Assembly: GCA_026210745.1 (NCBI GenBank)
Contig: CP110631.1
Coordinates: 3,534,001-3,598,000, forward strand
DNA from: Exobasidium rhododendri
Taxonomy: Eukaryota; Basidiomycota; Exobasidiomycetes; Exobasidiales; Exobasidiaceae
Direction of reading: 5' to 3'
DNA length: 64,000 nt
In this document: positions 33,013 through 44,667 of the stretch, piece after piece
How positions within the stretch are numbered: the stretch's first letter is position 1
Layout of the letters: every line of letters begins with the position of its first letter
Notes under the pieces: model-generated
What the model saw: only the letters and a program-made list of their open reading frames with translations
The model's database searches: none
Told to the model about the DNA's origin: nothing
Program-made: the position numbers and the translations under genes

Positions 33013-34270
33013 ATGTCTGGTAAGAACCATCATCGAAAGAGGAATCTGTGAACGAGAATGCAGCTGCTTCTACCCAATTGTGCCTCCCATTCTCCATTCT
33101 AAAGCTGAAGCGAAGGCAGACCAACGCTGAAAGTGAGGACGAGACGCCCCTCTTTTCACCGTCCCCCTCACCATCCGATGAAGAGACAACGGGAACGAGT
33201 CTCGATCGAGTACTATCTCCTACCAATGTCGGTCGAGAATTGTTGCTGAAGATGGGCTGGAAGGAGGGGAGCGGGCTCGGTCTCGGTGGCTTCGGCATGA
33301 TAGACCCAGTCCCTATTAGTGAAAAGAGAGGTAATGATCTAACCGGTATTGGAAAGACCAGTCTGGATGTGCGAACGATTGTCTCTTCGACTGCCAATCG
33401 GCGGACGATGGAGTCTGAGAGGCAGCTTCACGAAGATGAGACTGCAAAGGAGCGACGCTTAGCTCGAGTCGAAAGTAGAAAAGCACAAACAAATGATGTC
33501 AATCAAGCGCTCAAGACTTATCGGTGTGAATTGTGTGAAAAGCAATACGATCGTCCAAGTACGTATGAAGCGCATCTGAATAGCTACGATCACCATCACA
33601 AGAAGGTGAGTCAGCGGAAGCAATGCCATTTCATCGTACCCCTTTCCCCTTCTCTTCCGTCTCTTCCTTCTCAACGGTCTGCTAAACCCTTTGGACCCCG
33701 CAGCGTTTCATGGAGATGAAGTCGAATATCAAGGGAAGAGACGAGGCAGCAGGAATGCTAGACAAGAAGCGGGAAAGAGAGAGAAAGAGGGAAGAAAGGG
33801 AGATGGTGAAGATGGCACAAGCGGCTGGAATTCAGATGAATGCTGCGATTGGAGTGATGAAGAACGCAAATCCGACCGTCGTCTTGTCCAGTAACGTTGG
33901 TGTTGGCAGCAGCAGTGGAGGTGGATGGAAGAAGGTCGTATCAAACACGATGCCTCGCCAATCTTCAGATCCTGCGCCTACACAAATCGTACCTGGAAGT
34001 GCAGTGACGGGGTGGAGGAGTGCATTTGCCGCAAAAGATCAGATTTTCAAGGCGGCCGAGATTCTACCTGGTGGAACTGAACAAGCGAATGTCATGGTGC
34101 GGCGAGGCCCCAATCAAAAAGGCTTCTTCCGATCGTCTGGCTTCAGCTTCTTAGAGACCAGTCAATCGCCCGCTATCGCACCGCCCCCACCGCCGCCTTC
34201 TGAAGCCCATTCGCCGCCGCCGCCTCCCGAGGACGATGCACCGCCACCTCCTCCAACACCACCTTCGTAG
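33013..34270 (+). CDS. G-patch and C2H2-type zinc-finger protein, GPATCH8-like
   Basis: Exons 33013-33019, 33064-33605 and 33704-34270 give 371 residues. Domain order is G-patch (NVGRELLLKMGWKEGSGLG), a charged linker, and a C2H2-like finger (YRCELCEKQYDRPSTYEAHL ... DHHH). After the second intron there is a charged helix (RFMEMKSNIKGRDEAAGM) and a polyproline tail. This is the order of GPATCH8-type nuclear proteins, thought to act in RNA processing; G-patches often activate DEAH helicases. The first exon is only 7 coding bases (ATGTCTG) and the first intron 44 bases. I chose this because it supplies a start in frame and a good donor (GTAAGA) and acceptor (GCAG); no ATG exists in the long frame upstream of the domain. 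The domains are firm; the start is a hypothesis. Confidence 0.75.
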
Positions 34271-34445
34271 AATATGATGAAAAGAATTAAACTGTGTATG
34301 ATGGGACCAATGACATGAGAAGAATGGGACAAACTAATACAACAAAAAGACAATGTGTAGAGAACTGAGAATGAACAAAGGAAAAAAGTGGCAAGAGCTG
34401 TAAGATGATAGTAGTGTTCCACGCCTGCTTTGAAGAGGTTGCAGA

Positions 34446-36271
34446 CTATTGGCCTGTCCCTGGGCTGGGTCCTTCTGTGGCCCCAGTCCAGCTCGTATAA
34501 AGTGTCGAGCTTTGGCGACTGTGTGAAGGTGAAGTTGTGTTGCTGCCTCCCCCCATTCGGCGAAAGGGATTGTTTGGATTTGTGCCAATTCGACTAGGAC
34601 TACCAATCGGTGTAGCAGTGGAAGGTCTTGGACTCCCTGAAGAGGAAGAGGTCGCTGCGACTGTTGTTGGTGCCTGCAGAATCGACTGTGTTGCTGCAGG
34701 AGTCGTATTGGCGGCTGGGTGAGAAGGCGCAGACTGTAAATCAAAGTCGCCCAGTCCTCCGTCAACCAATTCGGAGAGCTCAGCCATCATGGAGCTCGAT
34801 ATACCTAGCTCTTGATGCGTGAGAGAACGTCGAGAGGATGGTGCCATGACCGGAGCAGCTTCATTAGCAAGGCTGGAAGTTCGAGGATGCGGCGGCTTAG
34901 TGTGCTGATTCTGTTGTTGTTGCTGGAGTGAGGAGGAAGAAGAAGAAATTGTAGGTGCTGATTGTGCTTGAGAAGTTGTTGCCGCTGTCACTGTTGCTGG
35001 TATTGATAGCTCCTCATCGCTATGTCTACTTGTAGCTATGGCTGTGCTACTGTTCTCATCACCACCTTGCCTCGATTGTGATTGTGCTTGTGCTTCTCTT
35101 CTCTGTTGCTCTTCGTGCTCCAACAGACTTAATCTCATAGCCTCCATCATCATAATCTGGGATTTTGGAGAGGAGAGAAATCCGTAAGTATGACCCTGTC
35201 TGTGAACAACGTTTCCTGTAAACCTGACAACGCACCTCTTCCATGTCCGTACTTCCATCTCCTAGACCCTGAAGCAACTGAGAGAGATCTCTTCTGTTGC
35301 TACGCCTATCTCCTCGTCCCCCTCCTGCCACACTACTAAGTAATCCGGCACCCCACCTGGTATTCTCTCCCAGGATAATCGCACCTCCTGGACCAGCCGT
35401 GGATCCGGCAGGTAGCTCTGATCCTAATCTGGAGGATGAAACTCCCACTGGAATCAATCGATCGCCCACCTGCCTCATGATGATCCTTCGATTAGCTCGT
35501 CGAGTCGTGGCTGCTTCTGCCGCTGCTAGTTTTGTTTCCCAGTCTGGCCTTATCTCATCTAAGAAGAAAGGAGCGAAGAAATCGTCAGCTCTGAGTCATC
35601 TTCTCTGATGATCAGCGATGTCACTGATACTCACCGATTGTGGTCACGTCGGGGCTCTGATGGCTAAAGCTCTTTCGTTTATTACCAGACACATGACTAC
35701 CTTCGGCAATACCCTCTGCTTGTTCCCTTGCTGCATCTGCTCTCTCAGCTACACCTGCTTCCCTCTGAATCTCTCCGCTCAAGACTCCCGGTGATGGTGC
35801 TTTGTAGATGACACCAAAGTTACTCTCTTGACAGTAGGGACACGCAGCTGGCTCACTCGAGGGAGGGGTGTGCGCAGTGGGATCTGCTCGTTTGATCTGT
35901 ACAAAGCACTCAGTACAGATCGCTTGACCACAGCACCGCGTGTTATTGAGCGGTGATGGATAGTGCTAGGTACGCAATGTTGTGGCAGGGAGTCAATACG
36001 AAGGATTTAGACACTACCGCCCCTGCCTATCTACTGCACCACTCACAAGAAAGCAAATAGGACACTCAGTGTTGAAAGGAGCTTGTGCGTATGCTTCTTC
36101 ATCGTCGAGACCAGTGTAGAAGGGTGCCAACTTGCGGCTTTGAATGGCTGTCTTGACCACTGTATGGTCATAGTCCTGCACACTGCTATACACTCCTTGC
36201 GGAATCAAGAAGCCTCCGTCCACCGACTGATTCCCAGACTCCACCTTTTCCTTTCCATTCGTCTGACCCAT
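34446..36271 (-). CDS. SIP5: SNF1-interacting protein Sip5
   Basis: Exons 36271-36047, 35965-35635, 35558-35236 and 35156-34446 (minus strand) give 529 residues. In yeast, Sip5 binds the Snf1 kinase and the Reg1-Glc7 phosphatase in glucose signalling. The N-terminus starts MGQTNGK, so Gly2 could be myristoylated. A RING-like cysteine cluster spans the first intron: CPICFL then [20 protein letters not shown], and closes with [14 protein letters not shown] conserved helix [20 protein letters not shown] opens the last exon and resembles a ubiquitin-interacting motif. The rest is Ser/Gln/Thr-rich and disordered. Splicing restores the family motifs exactly. Assignment is good; the biochemical role outside yeast is unknown. 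Confidence 0.85.
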
Positions 36272-37186
36272 TGCTGTGTTAGACTTGTAATAGGCAAGAG
36301 GTACCGAGACTTCTATAAATGGTAGGCTTGTGTTCTGAGTGTGGTGGTAGTACTGTTAATCTACTGAAAGGCAGTCTGTAAAGAGTGGAGTGTAACGTCA
36401 CCCTCGGACTCTGAGGCTGGCTTCCTATGACTGTTGGACTAGATTGGAGTCATGGCATTCACACTTTGTACCCATCTTACGGAACGGGGAATCCTGGTGT
36501 AGCCACGTGATAGACCGATTGACCGCCTGCTCAGAGTCGCTTTTCAGTCTCAAATTCTGTTCTCGGAAACGCATGGCCACTACTGTACTCTTCTTTGCCT
36601 ATATTTCTCTTTCGCAGGGCTCAGCTACATTTGAATAGAGGCCTATTCTCTTATCAAAACGCGAGCTTCCGCATTCTCTCGCTTGATTGTCTACTAATTA
36701 GTCCACCCCCTCTCAATAGAAAAAAAGGCAGCCTAGTCAAAGTCAGCTAGTAGCAAAGGTGTGTTTTATATTGCGACTTGGCTTGCCTTCAGGAGAAAGC
36801 GCAAATTACAAGACCGCCCAACCCCCGACTCAAAATTGAAATCAAAACCTGTCTCAATCACAACATTTTTTGTTGTGACAGACGGGATCAGCCAACTTCA
36901 TCGACACCAACTTTGCTCTTCCTACACACGCAGTCTCATCCCTTCCACTCGATATCGTCACCTCTCTCTTCTCAATTTCCATTCACTTCTCTGACCTCGT
37001 CTTGCGTTGGAAATCGCTCGATTGCATCACGCCTGTCTCGCAATCCGGCTATCAACCCTTGCTCATCAATACTAACGACCATTCACGATCTAGTCTGACG
37101 AGCAAAGATCCACATTCAACCTACACAGCCTAGCCCCGAGCTCTTCTTTCTGTACAAAGGAAAGAGTTCAAGTGATAATTGTCAGA
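36272..37186. promoter_or_regulatory. Long divergent promoter SIP5 / CDC42 with CACGTG at 36504-36509
   Basis: About 915 bases, the longest gene-free stretch in the window. A CACGTG palindrome lies near the SIP5 side, and a C/T-rich tract occupies about 36880-37090 before CDC42, as expected for a strong fungal promoter and leader. No gene or tRNA is recognised. Confidence 0.45.
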
Positions 37187-38132
<946 letters not shown>

Positions 38133-38931
38133 ATGAGCAAGCAAGCGAGGATGGCCCTCCACGGAAGTCTCAACGGTGGGCGGGATGCAGCAGGTGGAAG
38201 TAAGCGGACGTGGTTTCATTTGAAATGAACGTTGTTGTCATCTTCATTTTCCTATGATCAATTGGATGAGCAACCGTTATATGAGGGACTGTCATGAGTA
38301 CCAAGGGGGAGGAGAAATCAAGGAAAGAGAGAAAGAGAAGAAGATGGCAAAATGCAGTAATCAAGTGGCAGGCTAGCAATGTGACGGAGAGTGCAAAGAG
38401 AATAGGGGGGGTGAAAGGAGTCATCAGGGGTTCTCGGACGAGCAGCAGCGGCGCGACTTGGTTTGCACACATCGGCCAGAGCAGCCATGCTGACCTGCGC
38501 TCTGAAGTTCGACCTTCACCCCTCCTTTCTTAATTGACGACCTTCAACAACATCAATTGTGCCCACTTTTTCTTCACACTAAATCTTCACTCCTTTTTTT
38601 CTCTTGCTTTCTTCTTTCTGATAGAATCTTCTCATCGCTTCAGTAGAGATTGTACCTTTTCCTCTTCTCACCTTGCCACATCACCGCCCTCGCTCTTGTC
38701 CACTTCTCCTCACTCCGTCGTTTCCAGACCTCCGTACTTCTTCCTCTCTCACTCTATCCCCTCGACTTGTCCGTCAATAGTTTCACTTCCTTTCCTACGA
38801 TCTCTTCTTGACTTTCTCATTCTTTCCCTTTCCTCTCATTGAATACTTTTCCAACAAAGTAGGAAATATATCCCATTACAACGCTACTCTCGGACTACAT
38901 GCCAGGAAGGAATGATTTTATTTGCGGGTTT
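38133..38931. other. Gene-free region between two converging genes, with a pyrimidine-rich tract
   Basis: About 800 bases between the ends of CDC42 and the SDR gene. From about 38520 to 38850 the plus strand is strongly C/T-rich, like a promoter or leader, yet no plus-strand gene follows. The frame open at 38534-38842 encodes only Ser/Phe/Leu/His-rich sequence and is not credible as a protein. A non-coding transcript or a decayed gene is possible. Confidence 0.4.
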
Positions 38932-39720
38932 TTATCTACGATACTTTGCCGCTGCTTCATCGTAACGCTGGCCGAAGGTGTCTTGCCATTGCTTCAGCAC
39001 ATCCTTTCCGATGCCGGCACTAATCTCATCTTCATCGGCATTTAGGCCGCTCTTAAGATCAGTCATAAACTCTTCCACAGTAAGACTGGTCGTCGCTCCC
39101 TTTTCCTTCTTGTTGTCGTCTGGATTTTCTCTCTCTCGATGCAAGTCTGTTCCTACGCTTGGCGGTACGATCTCGACAACACGAACGTTGGGTGCCGTCT
39201 GTGCCAGGACTGTTCTTTGCACTCTTGTCCAAGCGTGCATGTAAAATTTTGACCCGTTGTATGACGGCGTGAGAAAACTATATGGTACGAATCCGAGTAT
39301 TGAAGAGACGTTCATGATCACTCCGACCTTCTTCGTCTTGAGGTGGGGTAAGATCGCAGTGGCCAAGTGGATAGGACCGCGAATGTTGATGTCGATCTCA
39401 TTGTCCACCTTGTCCAGGTCCAGCGAATCGACATCGAGCGGTCGTTGTACTCCAGCGTTGTTGATGAGGCAATCCACCTCGGGGTGATCCTTGAGAATTT
39501 CTTGCAGCTTCGACTTGGCCGCTTCGACGTCTCCAGTGTCCATAGTGTACCAGGCTGAATCCTTCAGCTTCTTCGAAGCATCCTGAAGCTTGGATTCCGT
39601 TCTTCCGACTATGATCACCTTCTTGCCCAGGCTGGTGAAGTACTCAGCCATAGCATAGCCGAGTCCACCGGCTCCTCCGGTGATGATCGCGCATTCGAAG
39701 TCTAGGATTTTTGGTGCCAT
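38932..39720 (-). CDS. Short-chain dehydrogenase/reductase, DltE-like
   Basis: Single exon, 262 residues. Classical SDR features: cofactor motif TGGAGGLG (15-22), NNAG (87-90), catalytic Ser in NVSSILG (139/140), and the YNGSK active site (Tyr154, Lys158). The pattern around the active site and the EIVPPSVGTDLH segment resemble the DltE-like group (COG3967), which is frequent in fungi; the bacterial name refers to teichoic acid modification, a pathway fungi lack. R40 after the second beta strand (IIVGRTESK) favours NADP. The start is the ATG at 39720 (MAPKILDFE); the open frame continues upstream to 39801 without good support. The substrate is unknown. Confidence 0.85.
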   Translation of the reverse strand: MAPKILDFECAIITGGAGGLGYAMAEYFTSLGKKVIIVGRTESKLQDASKKLKDSAWYTMDTGDVEAAKSKLQEILKDHPEVDCLINNAGVQRPLDVDSLDLDKVDNEIDINIRGPIHLATAILPHLKTKKVGVIMNVSSILGFVPYSFLTPSYNGSKFYMHAWTRVQRTVLAQTAPNVRVVEIVPPSVGTDLHRERENPDDNKKEKGATTSLTVEEFMTDLKSGLNADEDEISAGIGKDVLKQWQDTFGQRYDEAAAKYRR

Positions 39721-40011
39721 TGCGAATTTGTCCAGATATGAGATGTAGGAGGGAAGAAAGAAATAGAAGAAAGCGTCGTCAAAGTCAAGGGTCACAAACA
39801 ATACGGCGCTCGAGCCACTTACAGTGACGCCATCGACCTTAGTAACGTGGAGGGCCGAAAGTTTCAGTCATCACACGCGATCTCGTTCGTTCGTCCCCAT
39901 GAACGGTCTTTATTTGCGGTGATACAGTAGGAAGGAGGTAACGGAGGTGACTCGGAGATACGCAATACAAGACGCTCAGATGGAGGGAAGGGAACAAGGA
40001 ACGTGCATCAT

Positions 40012-40065
40012 TCAGCTCTGAAATATGGCTTTGGCGAGAGGGAGGTTGGCCAAGCTGTAGAGCAC

Positions 40066-40151
<86 letters not shown>

Positions 40152-41605
40152 CTATTCAGCCACACTGTGTATTGGAGAGGCATGTTTTTTTGAAAACTCA
40201 CCCACTCGCTTCCGTACCAGGTGGTAGCATGGCGCCCACATCCTGTCCTTGACTACGCATGCTGAATGCACTTCCACGACGATTCAACATGGCGCTGACT
40301 GCTCCATTGTTGGATGCTTCGTCGCCCGTCTGCAGGGTGGTCATGCCCAGATCTACGATGGTGGCATGTCCTCCTTGTACGGCTTCACGAACGGCCGCAT
40401 TGGTAGGATCAAAGGGGATTACAGGGACATTTGCCGTTTCATTGCACCCAATGTTATCGCTCTTCTCAGATAGGATCTCTTCCTTGTGATGAAAAACAAC
40501 TACCTTGCCGGCGGCCAAACGAACCAAATCGGCACCAACGGCTCGGCGTTGACTTTCGGGATCTTCATGGTCGTCGTCCTGACCGGCAACAACGAGAGTG
40601 TAGTCACACGCCTTTATACAGGAGGAAAGAATTGTAGATGTAAGTATTGATCAATGTATGCCTCTCCACTCTAAGAAATGCACCTTGAGGAGAAGATAGA
40701 ATCCCACGGCCAGCAACGAGCCAAAGATGGGACCGACCCAGTATATCCAATGGTACGAAGGAAACGTGCCAGAGATCACCGAAGGACCGAAGGCTCTAGC
40801 AGGGTTCATTCCACAGCCCGTCCAGACAATTCCGAATAGATGACAGGCCAGTAGGACTAATCCAATGCCAATAGGTGCCAGAAACGTGCTCTTGTGCTTC
40901 TCAGCCGCCAAGAGGAGGACAGTGAGAACCAAAGTAGATGTGAGGAGGGCCTGGGACAGGAGAACAGAGATGAAGAGAATGATACCTTCGCTTTGGTATG
41001 AAGTTCTTCACCCTCGTTCGAAGATGACGTATCCGCTCACCTCGATGAAGAAGCCTTGAGCGACATTGGTGCCGACGCCGAGATTATTCTGAAGGGACTC
41101 AATGCCGCCAAATGGTGTCAAAGAAGCGATAAGAGCGGCGGCTGCGATACCGCCTAAGATCTGAGCGACGACAAGGAGAGAGGCTCGGAACGCGGTGAGA
41201 CCACCAATGAGCCATAAGGCAAACGTGATGGCAGGGTTGAACAGTGCTCCAGTCACTCGGTAGAAGACCCAGGCAGTGACAAGTAGGCCCAGGCCAAAGG
41301 AGAGGGCGATGTACATCACAGTCTAAATGCAATGAAAACAGTCAAGCTGATGCGGCGAGGATCTCAAGCAGACATGCTAGCATACTCACTTCGTTATCCA
41401 AAATGGCTGCTGATCCATTCTTTTGAACTTCCGAACGGGTGAAAAGAGCAGTCTTTGCACCGCCAAAGGCGAGGACTTTCTCGGAATGCCAATGAATTCT
41501 GCTGCATGCTTCAAGCCACGCCATACCTCCAGTGAACTCACATAAAAACATTGTGGTGCCCACAAATTCACCCAAGAATGCTAGTAAGTCATGTCGTAGA
41601 GTCAT
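40012..41605 (-). CDS. Aquaporin (MIP family)
   Basis: Membrane channel for water or small solutes. Exons 41605-41542, 41475-41390, 41322-41041, 40950-40684, 40611-40202 and 40054-40012 (minus strand) give 383 residues. Two NPA boxes are present: GALFNPAITFALWL (N79) and TGCGMNPARAFGPSV (N193). Spacing and the Arg after the second NPA fit orthodox aquaporins rather than aquaglyceroporins. The first intron falls in helix 1, and splicing restores TMFLFLAFGG. A long cytosolic C-terminal tail (about 150 residues) includes Ser/Arg sites such as NRRGSAFSMRS. The last intron (40201-40055) contains the AG microsatellite. If it is not spliced, the protein stops at 40198 instead (ends GTEASG). The first five exons are well supported; the sixth is inferred. 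Confidence 0.85.
40069..40150. repeat. AG dinucleotide microsatellite, 41 units
   Basis: An uninterrupted run of 82 bases. On the minus strand it reads (CT)41 and lies between a CTGAAT branch-site-like element and a CTCTACAG acceptor in the last aquaporin intron. Confidence 0.95.
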
Positions 41606-41671
41606 TGCTCTTCTTTTTTTGAGGTGGTAATGATCTGTCAAACGGTAGAGAGGAATTGTGAGTACGTTTTT

Positions 41672-41953
41672 TTAAGCAGCCTTGAGTTCGGGTGGAAGTA
41701 CCAGTGAGTAAGGCCAGCCGCTCTTGCTGTCACAATTGCACTGCAGATACGGAACTAAGACACCTTCACTTCTAGCACCATCTGCATTCCACTCTGCTTC
41801 CTCAGGCGCCCCCGCATCAGGACCCCCTTGCTCGACATGGACAAGCTTATAGTGCAGGAATATCTTAGCGGAAAGTGTCACGGTGGTTTGGCCCAGGGAG
41901 TAGGCCACGTGGTTCAGTGTGTTGATCTTTCTCAAGGTATCCGTCCCCGCCAT
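41672..41953 (-). CDS. Small hypothetical protein, 93 residues
   Basis: A clean ATG-to-stop frame on the minus strand (starts MAGTDTLRKINTLNHVAYSL, ends LVLPPELKAA). It fills the space between the aquaporin start and the FG-GAP gene, and its ATG is 74 bases from the start of that gene on the other strand, consistent with a shared promoter. Composition is ordinary, with a Gly/Ala/Glu-rich middle and two close cysteines (CNC); no signal peptide or membrane segment is evident. I do not recognise the family. It could be a lineage-specific small protein, a mitochondrial factor, or chance. Confidence 0.5.
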   Translation of the reverse strand: MAGTDTLRKINTLNHVAYSLGQTTVTLSAKIFLHYKLVHVEQGGPDAGAPEEAEWNADGARSEGVLVPYLQCNCDSKSGWPYSLVLPPELKAA

Positions 41954-42027
41954 TGCGCCGGCCCCTGCTAAGGGACGCGATCAAAATCTTAAGATTTCAC
42001 TCTTTCCCTGCCAATCCTGCGACTGTG

Positions 42028-44187
42028 ATGGGCAAGAATATACCGACATGGAAGAGACGAAGGAGGCAAAGTCGGTCTTCAAGCGCATCTCTGCTACTGG
42101 TCATCTGTACGATTTTCTTGCTTGCCAGCTCTTCTCTTGTAGCAGGGTCGATCTTCAACGTGGGTGGGAAGAAGTTCAGCTATGAAGGTCTCATCAATGC
42201 TGGTTCGATGGGGCTTGAAAATCTCGATGGGCACGTCGCTGCCTTTGGCGACTTCAATGGAGATTCTGCGATGGACCTCTTTGTGATCAATGGAGATGCT
42301 ACAAAGGCTAGTGTCTATCTGTGGGATCGCGACTCCTTTTCTTTTCAATTTTCGCCTGCTTCCCAAATCACGATTCCAAGCGGTCGCAAAATAGTCAACA
42401 TCATCCCGGCAGACTTTACTTACAATGGTAAGCTGGATCTACTAATTATGATGAAAAGTTCAAATAGCGCAGTGGTGGAGATGATTGTGTGGCAGGGCAG
42501 CATAAGCGGTGGCTATCTGCCAGAAGTCTTGACAATCCCATCCTCGTCGAGTGCTCAACCGTTCGTGCTGGACGCTACAGGAGATATGCACGCCGATCTA
42601 CTGGGCCACGTATCTAGCTCGAGTGGCAAACTGTCCCTCTGGAAGAACACCTTTGGCCAGAACAATCGAACAGACCTCTTCGAATTGGCAGATGCACCTT
42701 TCACACCTCAAGCAAGTGTACCAACTTGCCAACTTGCTGAGCCTCACAGTTCCGCTTTCATCGACTTCAACGGTGACTGCCTTGCCGATCTCTTTCTGGT
42801 ATGCGTTGAGAGAAAGAGGCTGATCTATCAGATTTGGACGGGAGACAAGGGGGGGAATCTCTCAGAAGCAACATACACTTTCGCACGAAGTGGAGTGCTA
42901 CCGCCAGGCACGGGTGCTTTAAGTTTTGCAGACATGGATAGAGATGGAACTATCGATGTCGTCTTTCCTTCCTGCTCAGGATCAGAGTGCTTCATCAACA
43001 TTGCATACAATCGGCAAATACCGCTCTGCAGTGAGAAACGGTCTGGATGGTTTGGTGTTGGACCAGGCGAAGACCCCAAGAGCGGCAAAGAAGGACGAGG
43101 GTGTAGGGATCCCGAATCCAACTTGTGCGTGGCCGATGATCAATTCAATTTCGACTTCACCATCAGTGATGTCAACGAATTGTTGACAAGGATACCTATA
43201 GGATCCATCACACCGGAAAAGAAACTACTTATAACGGATGACCTGCTTTCCCAGTCCGTCCCTATACCTCTGTCGCTTGGTGACCATAACAAAGACGGCT
43301 ACCCCGACATGGCCATCATCACTGTCCCTTCTGCGGGCAAAAGAGACGAGACTCGATTACGGCTTCTCAAGAGTGTGGCTTGTAATGCAAAAGGAGCTGC
43401 CCTACCAGGTTGTCCGACAGATCTGGCAAAGCGAGCGGGAAAGAGAACATTCGAGATGATGAAAGATGGTACTGGAGCGATTGATGATCTTCAGTATGTC
43501 CGAAGTGTTTCCTTCTTTGATATGGCAGAAGACGGCTCTTTGGACTTGATGTTGCAGCAATTACCGACGTCCGGCAGGGTAAAGGATAAACGACAGATCA
43601 CCTTCATTCAAAACAACTTCTTTTACGATGCATTCATGCTCAAAGTTATGACTTCTAACGGAGCATGCTCAAGTTACTGTGAGGTAGGACCAGACAATGG
43701 CAAAAGGTACAAACCATGGGGAGTAAACTACGGAGGAGCCTCTTATAAATTCACCGTACTCGACACAAATGGAGTGAGAAGAGCGCAACAAGTTGGTCAA
43801 CTTGCTCAGACGGCTTACCGATCCCTTCTGACGCCTTACTCCTACTTCGGTCTGGGTAGAACTAACAACTATGTTGAGTCGTTGTTCATCGGTACGACGA
43901 AGAGACGAGAAGCAAACTTCATCGAAATGGAAGGAGTGATTCCTAATTCACAGGTGATCGTCTTGCCCTTTGAAGAGCAAGGAGGAGACGTTCAAGGTGA
44001 CGGTTCCACATGGAAGAAGGAATTATACTTGAGTCCAGGTGATTGGATTGCTTGGGTCATGGTTGTTCTCATCACAATCATTATTATCCTCTTGGGCTTC
44101 GTCTTTGTCCTACATTTGAATGAGAAACGAGAAGATGAAAAGGAGAGGAAGAGAGCGGTTCATGCCATCAATTTTGATGCTTTGTAA
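42028..44187 (+). CDS. FG-GAP repeat membrane protein, ITFG1/TIP (LINKIN)-like
   Basis: Single exon, 719 residues. After a basic start (MGKNIPTWKRRRRQSR) a hydrophobic signal (LLLVICTIFLLASSSLVAGS) leads into the lumen. FG-GAP-type repeats carry Ca-binding DxNxDx-D loops: AFGDFNGDSAMDLFV, AFIDFNGDCLADLFL, SFADMDRDGTIDVVF, SLGDHNKDGYPDMAI and SFFDMAEDGSLDLML. One membrane helix lies at about 672-697 (WIAWVMVVLITIIIILLGF), with a short charged cytosolic tail ending INFDAL. This architecture, a beta-propeller on a single-pass anchor, matches ITFG1/TIP, implicated in adhesion in animals; the fungal role is not established. Cysteines suggest disulfides. The frame upstream of 42028 has no ATG. Confidence 0.85.
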   Translation: MGKNIPTWKRRRRQSRSSSASLLLVICTIFLLASSSLVAGSIFNVGGKKFSYEGLINAGSMGLENLDGHVAAFGDFNGDSAMDLFVINGDATKASVYLWDRDSFSFQFSPASQITIPSGRKIVNIIPADFTYNGKLDLLIMMKSSNSAVVEMIVWQGSISGGYLPEVLTIPSSSSAQPFVLDATGDMHADLLGHVSSSSGKLSLWKNTFGQNNRTDLFELADAPFTPQASVPTCQLAEPHSSAFIDFNGDCLADLFLVCVERKRLIYQIWTGDKGGNLSEATYTFARSGVLPPGTGALSFADMDRDGTIDVVFPSCSGSECFINIAYNRQIPLCSEKRSGWFGVGPGEDPKSGKEGRGCRDPESNLCVADDQFNFDFTISDVNELLTRIPIGSITPEKKLLITDDLLSQSVPIPLSLGDHNKDGYPDMAIITVPSAGKRDETRLRLLKSVACNAKGAALPGCPTDLAKRAGKRTFEMMKDGTGAIDDLQYVRSVSFFDMAEDGSLDLMLQQLPTSGRVKDKRQITFIQNNFFYDAFMLKVMTSNGACSSYCEVGPDNGKRYKPWGVNYGGASYKFTVLDTNGVRRAQQVGQLAQTAYRSLLTPYSYFGLGRTNNYVESLFIGTTKRREANFIEMEGVIPNSQVIVLPFEEQGGDVQGDGSTWKKELYLSPGDWIAWVMVVLITIIIILLGFVFVLHLNEKREDEKERKRAVHAINFDAL

Positions 44188-44667
44188 AATGTGTCAACTC
44201 TAATTCGTGTAATCGTTATTATTCCGTCAGTGAAAGCCTCCAAAAGGGTTCATGTATACATATGTAAGGATGTGCGTGTTGAGATGTGTGTATGGTCTCG
44301 TCTAGCTTTGATCTAGAGGAAGATGAAGGCGGTGTGATGCTTGCACTATTTACACTGCGTGAAAGAGGGGAAAGGGCAAGGGAAGAAGAAAAGAGGACAC
44401 AACAGTCACGAAAATAGGGAAGCAGTTCACATATGCCCTATGAGGAAAAAGAATATGGGCGCGCGTAAGGTGGACAGGGTATCTTTGCTGTAAAGTGTTC
44501 CAAGCTGTGTTGAAGGCAGGCACAATGTCATGCTGATCGAAGTGTATGGTGTGGGGTAAACGTCTAGGAGCCATGTTCAGGTCGGGTCTTTCCCTTCAAC
44601 AGAAGAGTGCACAGGACGAGTACAGGGTCGTCTGCAATCCAGCCTGCCTGCCTGTCTGCCTGACTGG
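44188..44667. other. Convergent intergenic region FG-GAP gene / RSR1
   Basis: About 480 bases of 3' flank from both genes. Short frames exist but none resembles a protein. No RNA gene is recognised. Confidence 0.5.

Noticed and set aside
38534-38842. 102-codon open frame on the plus strand
   Set aside because: It only translates a C/T-rich tract into Ser/Phe/Leu/His-rich sequence and has no domain or similarity I can see.
39839-40201. Minus-strand frame with a long Ser-Leu repeat
   Set aside because: It is the AG microsatellite read as codons; the region is better explained as the last aquaporin intron plus flank.
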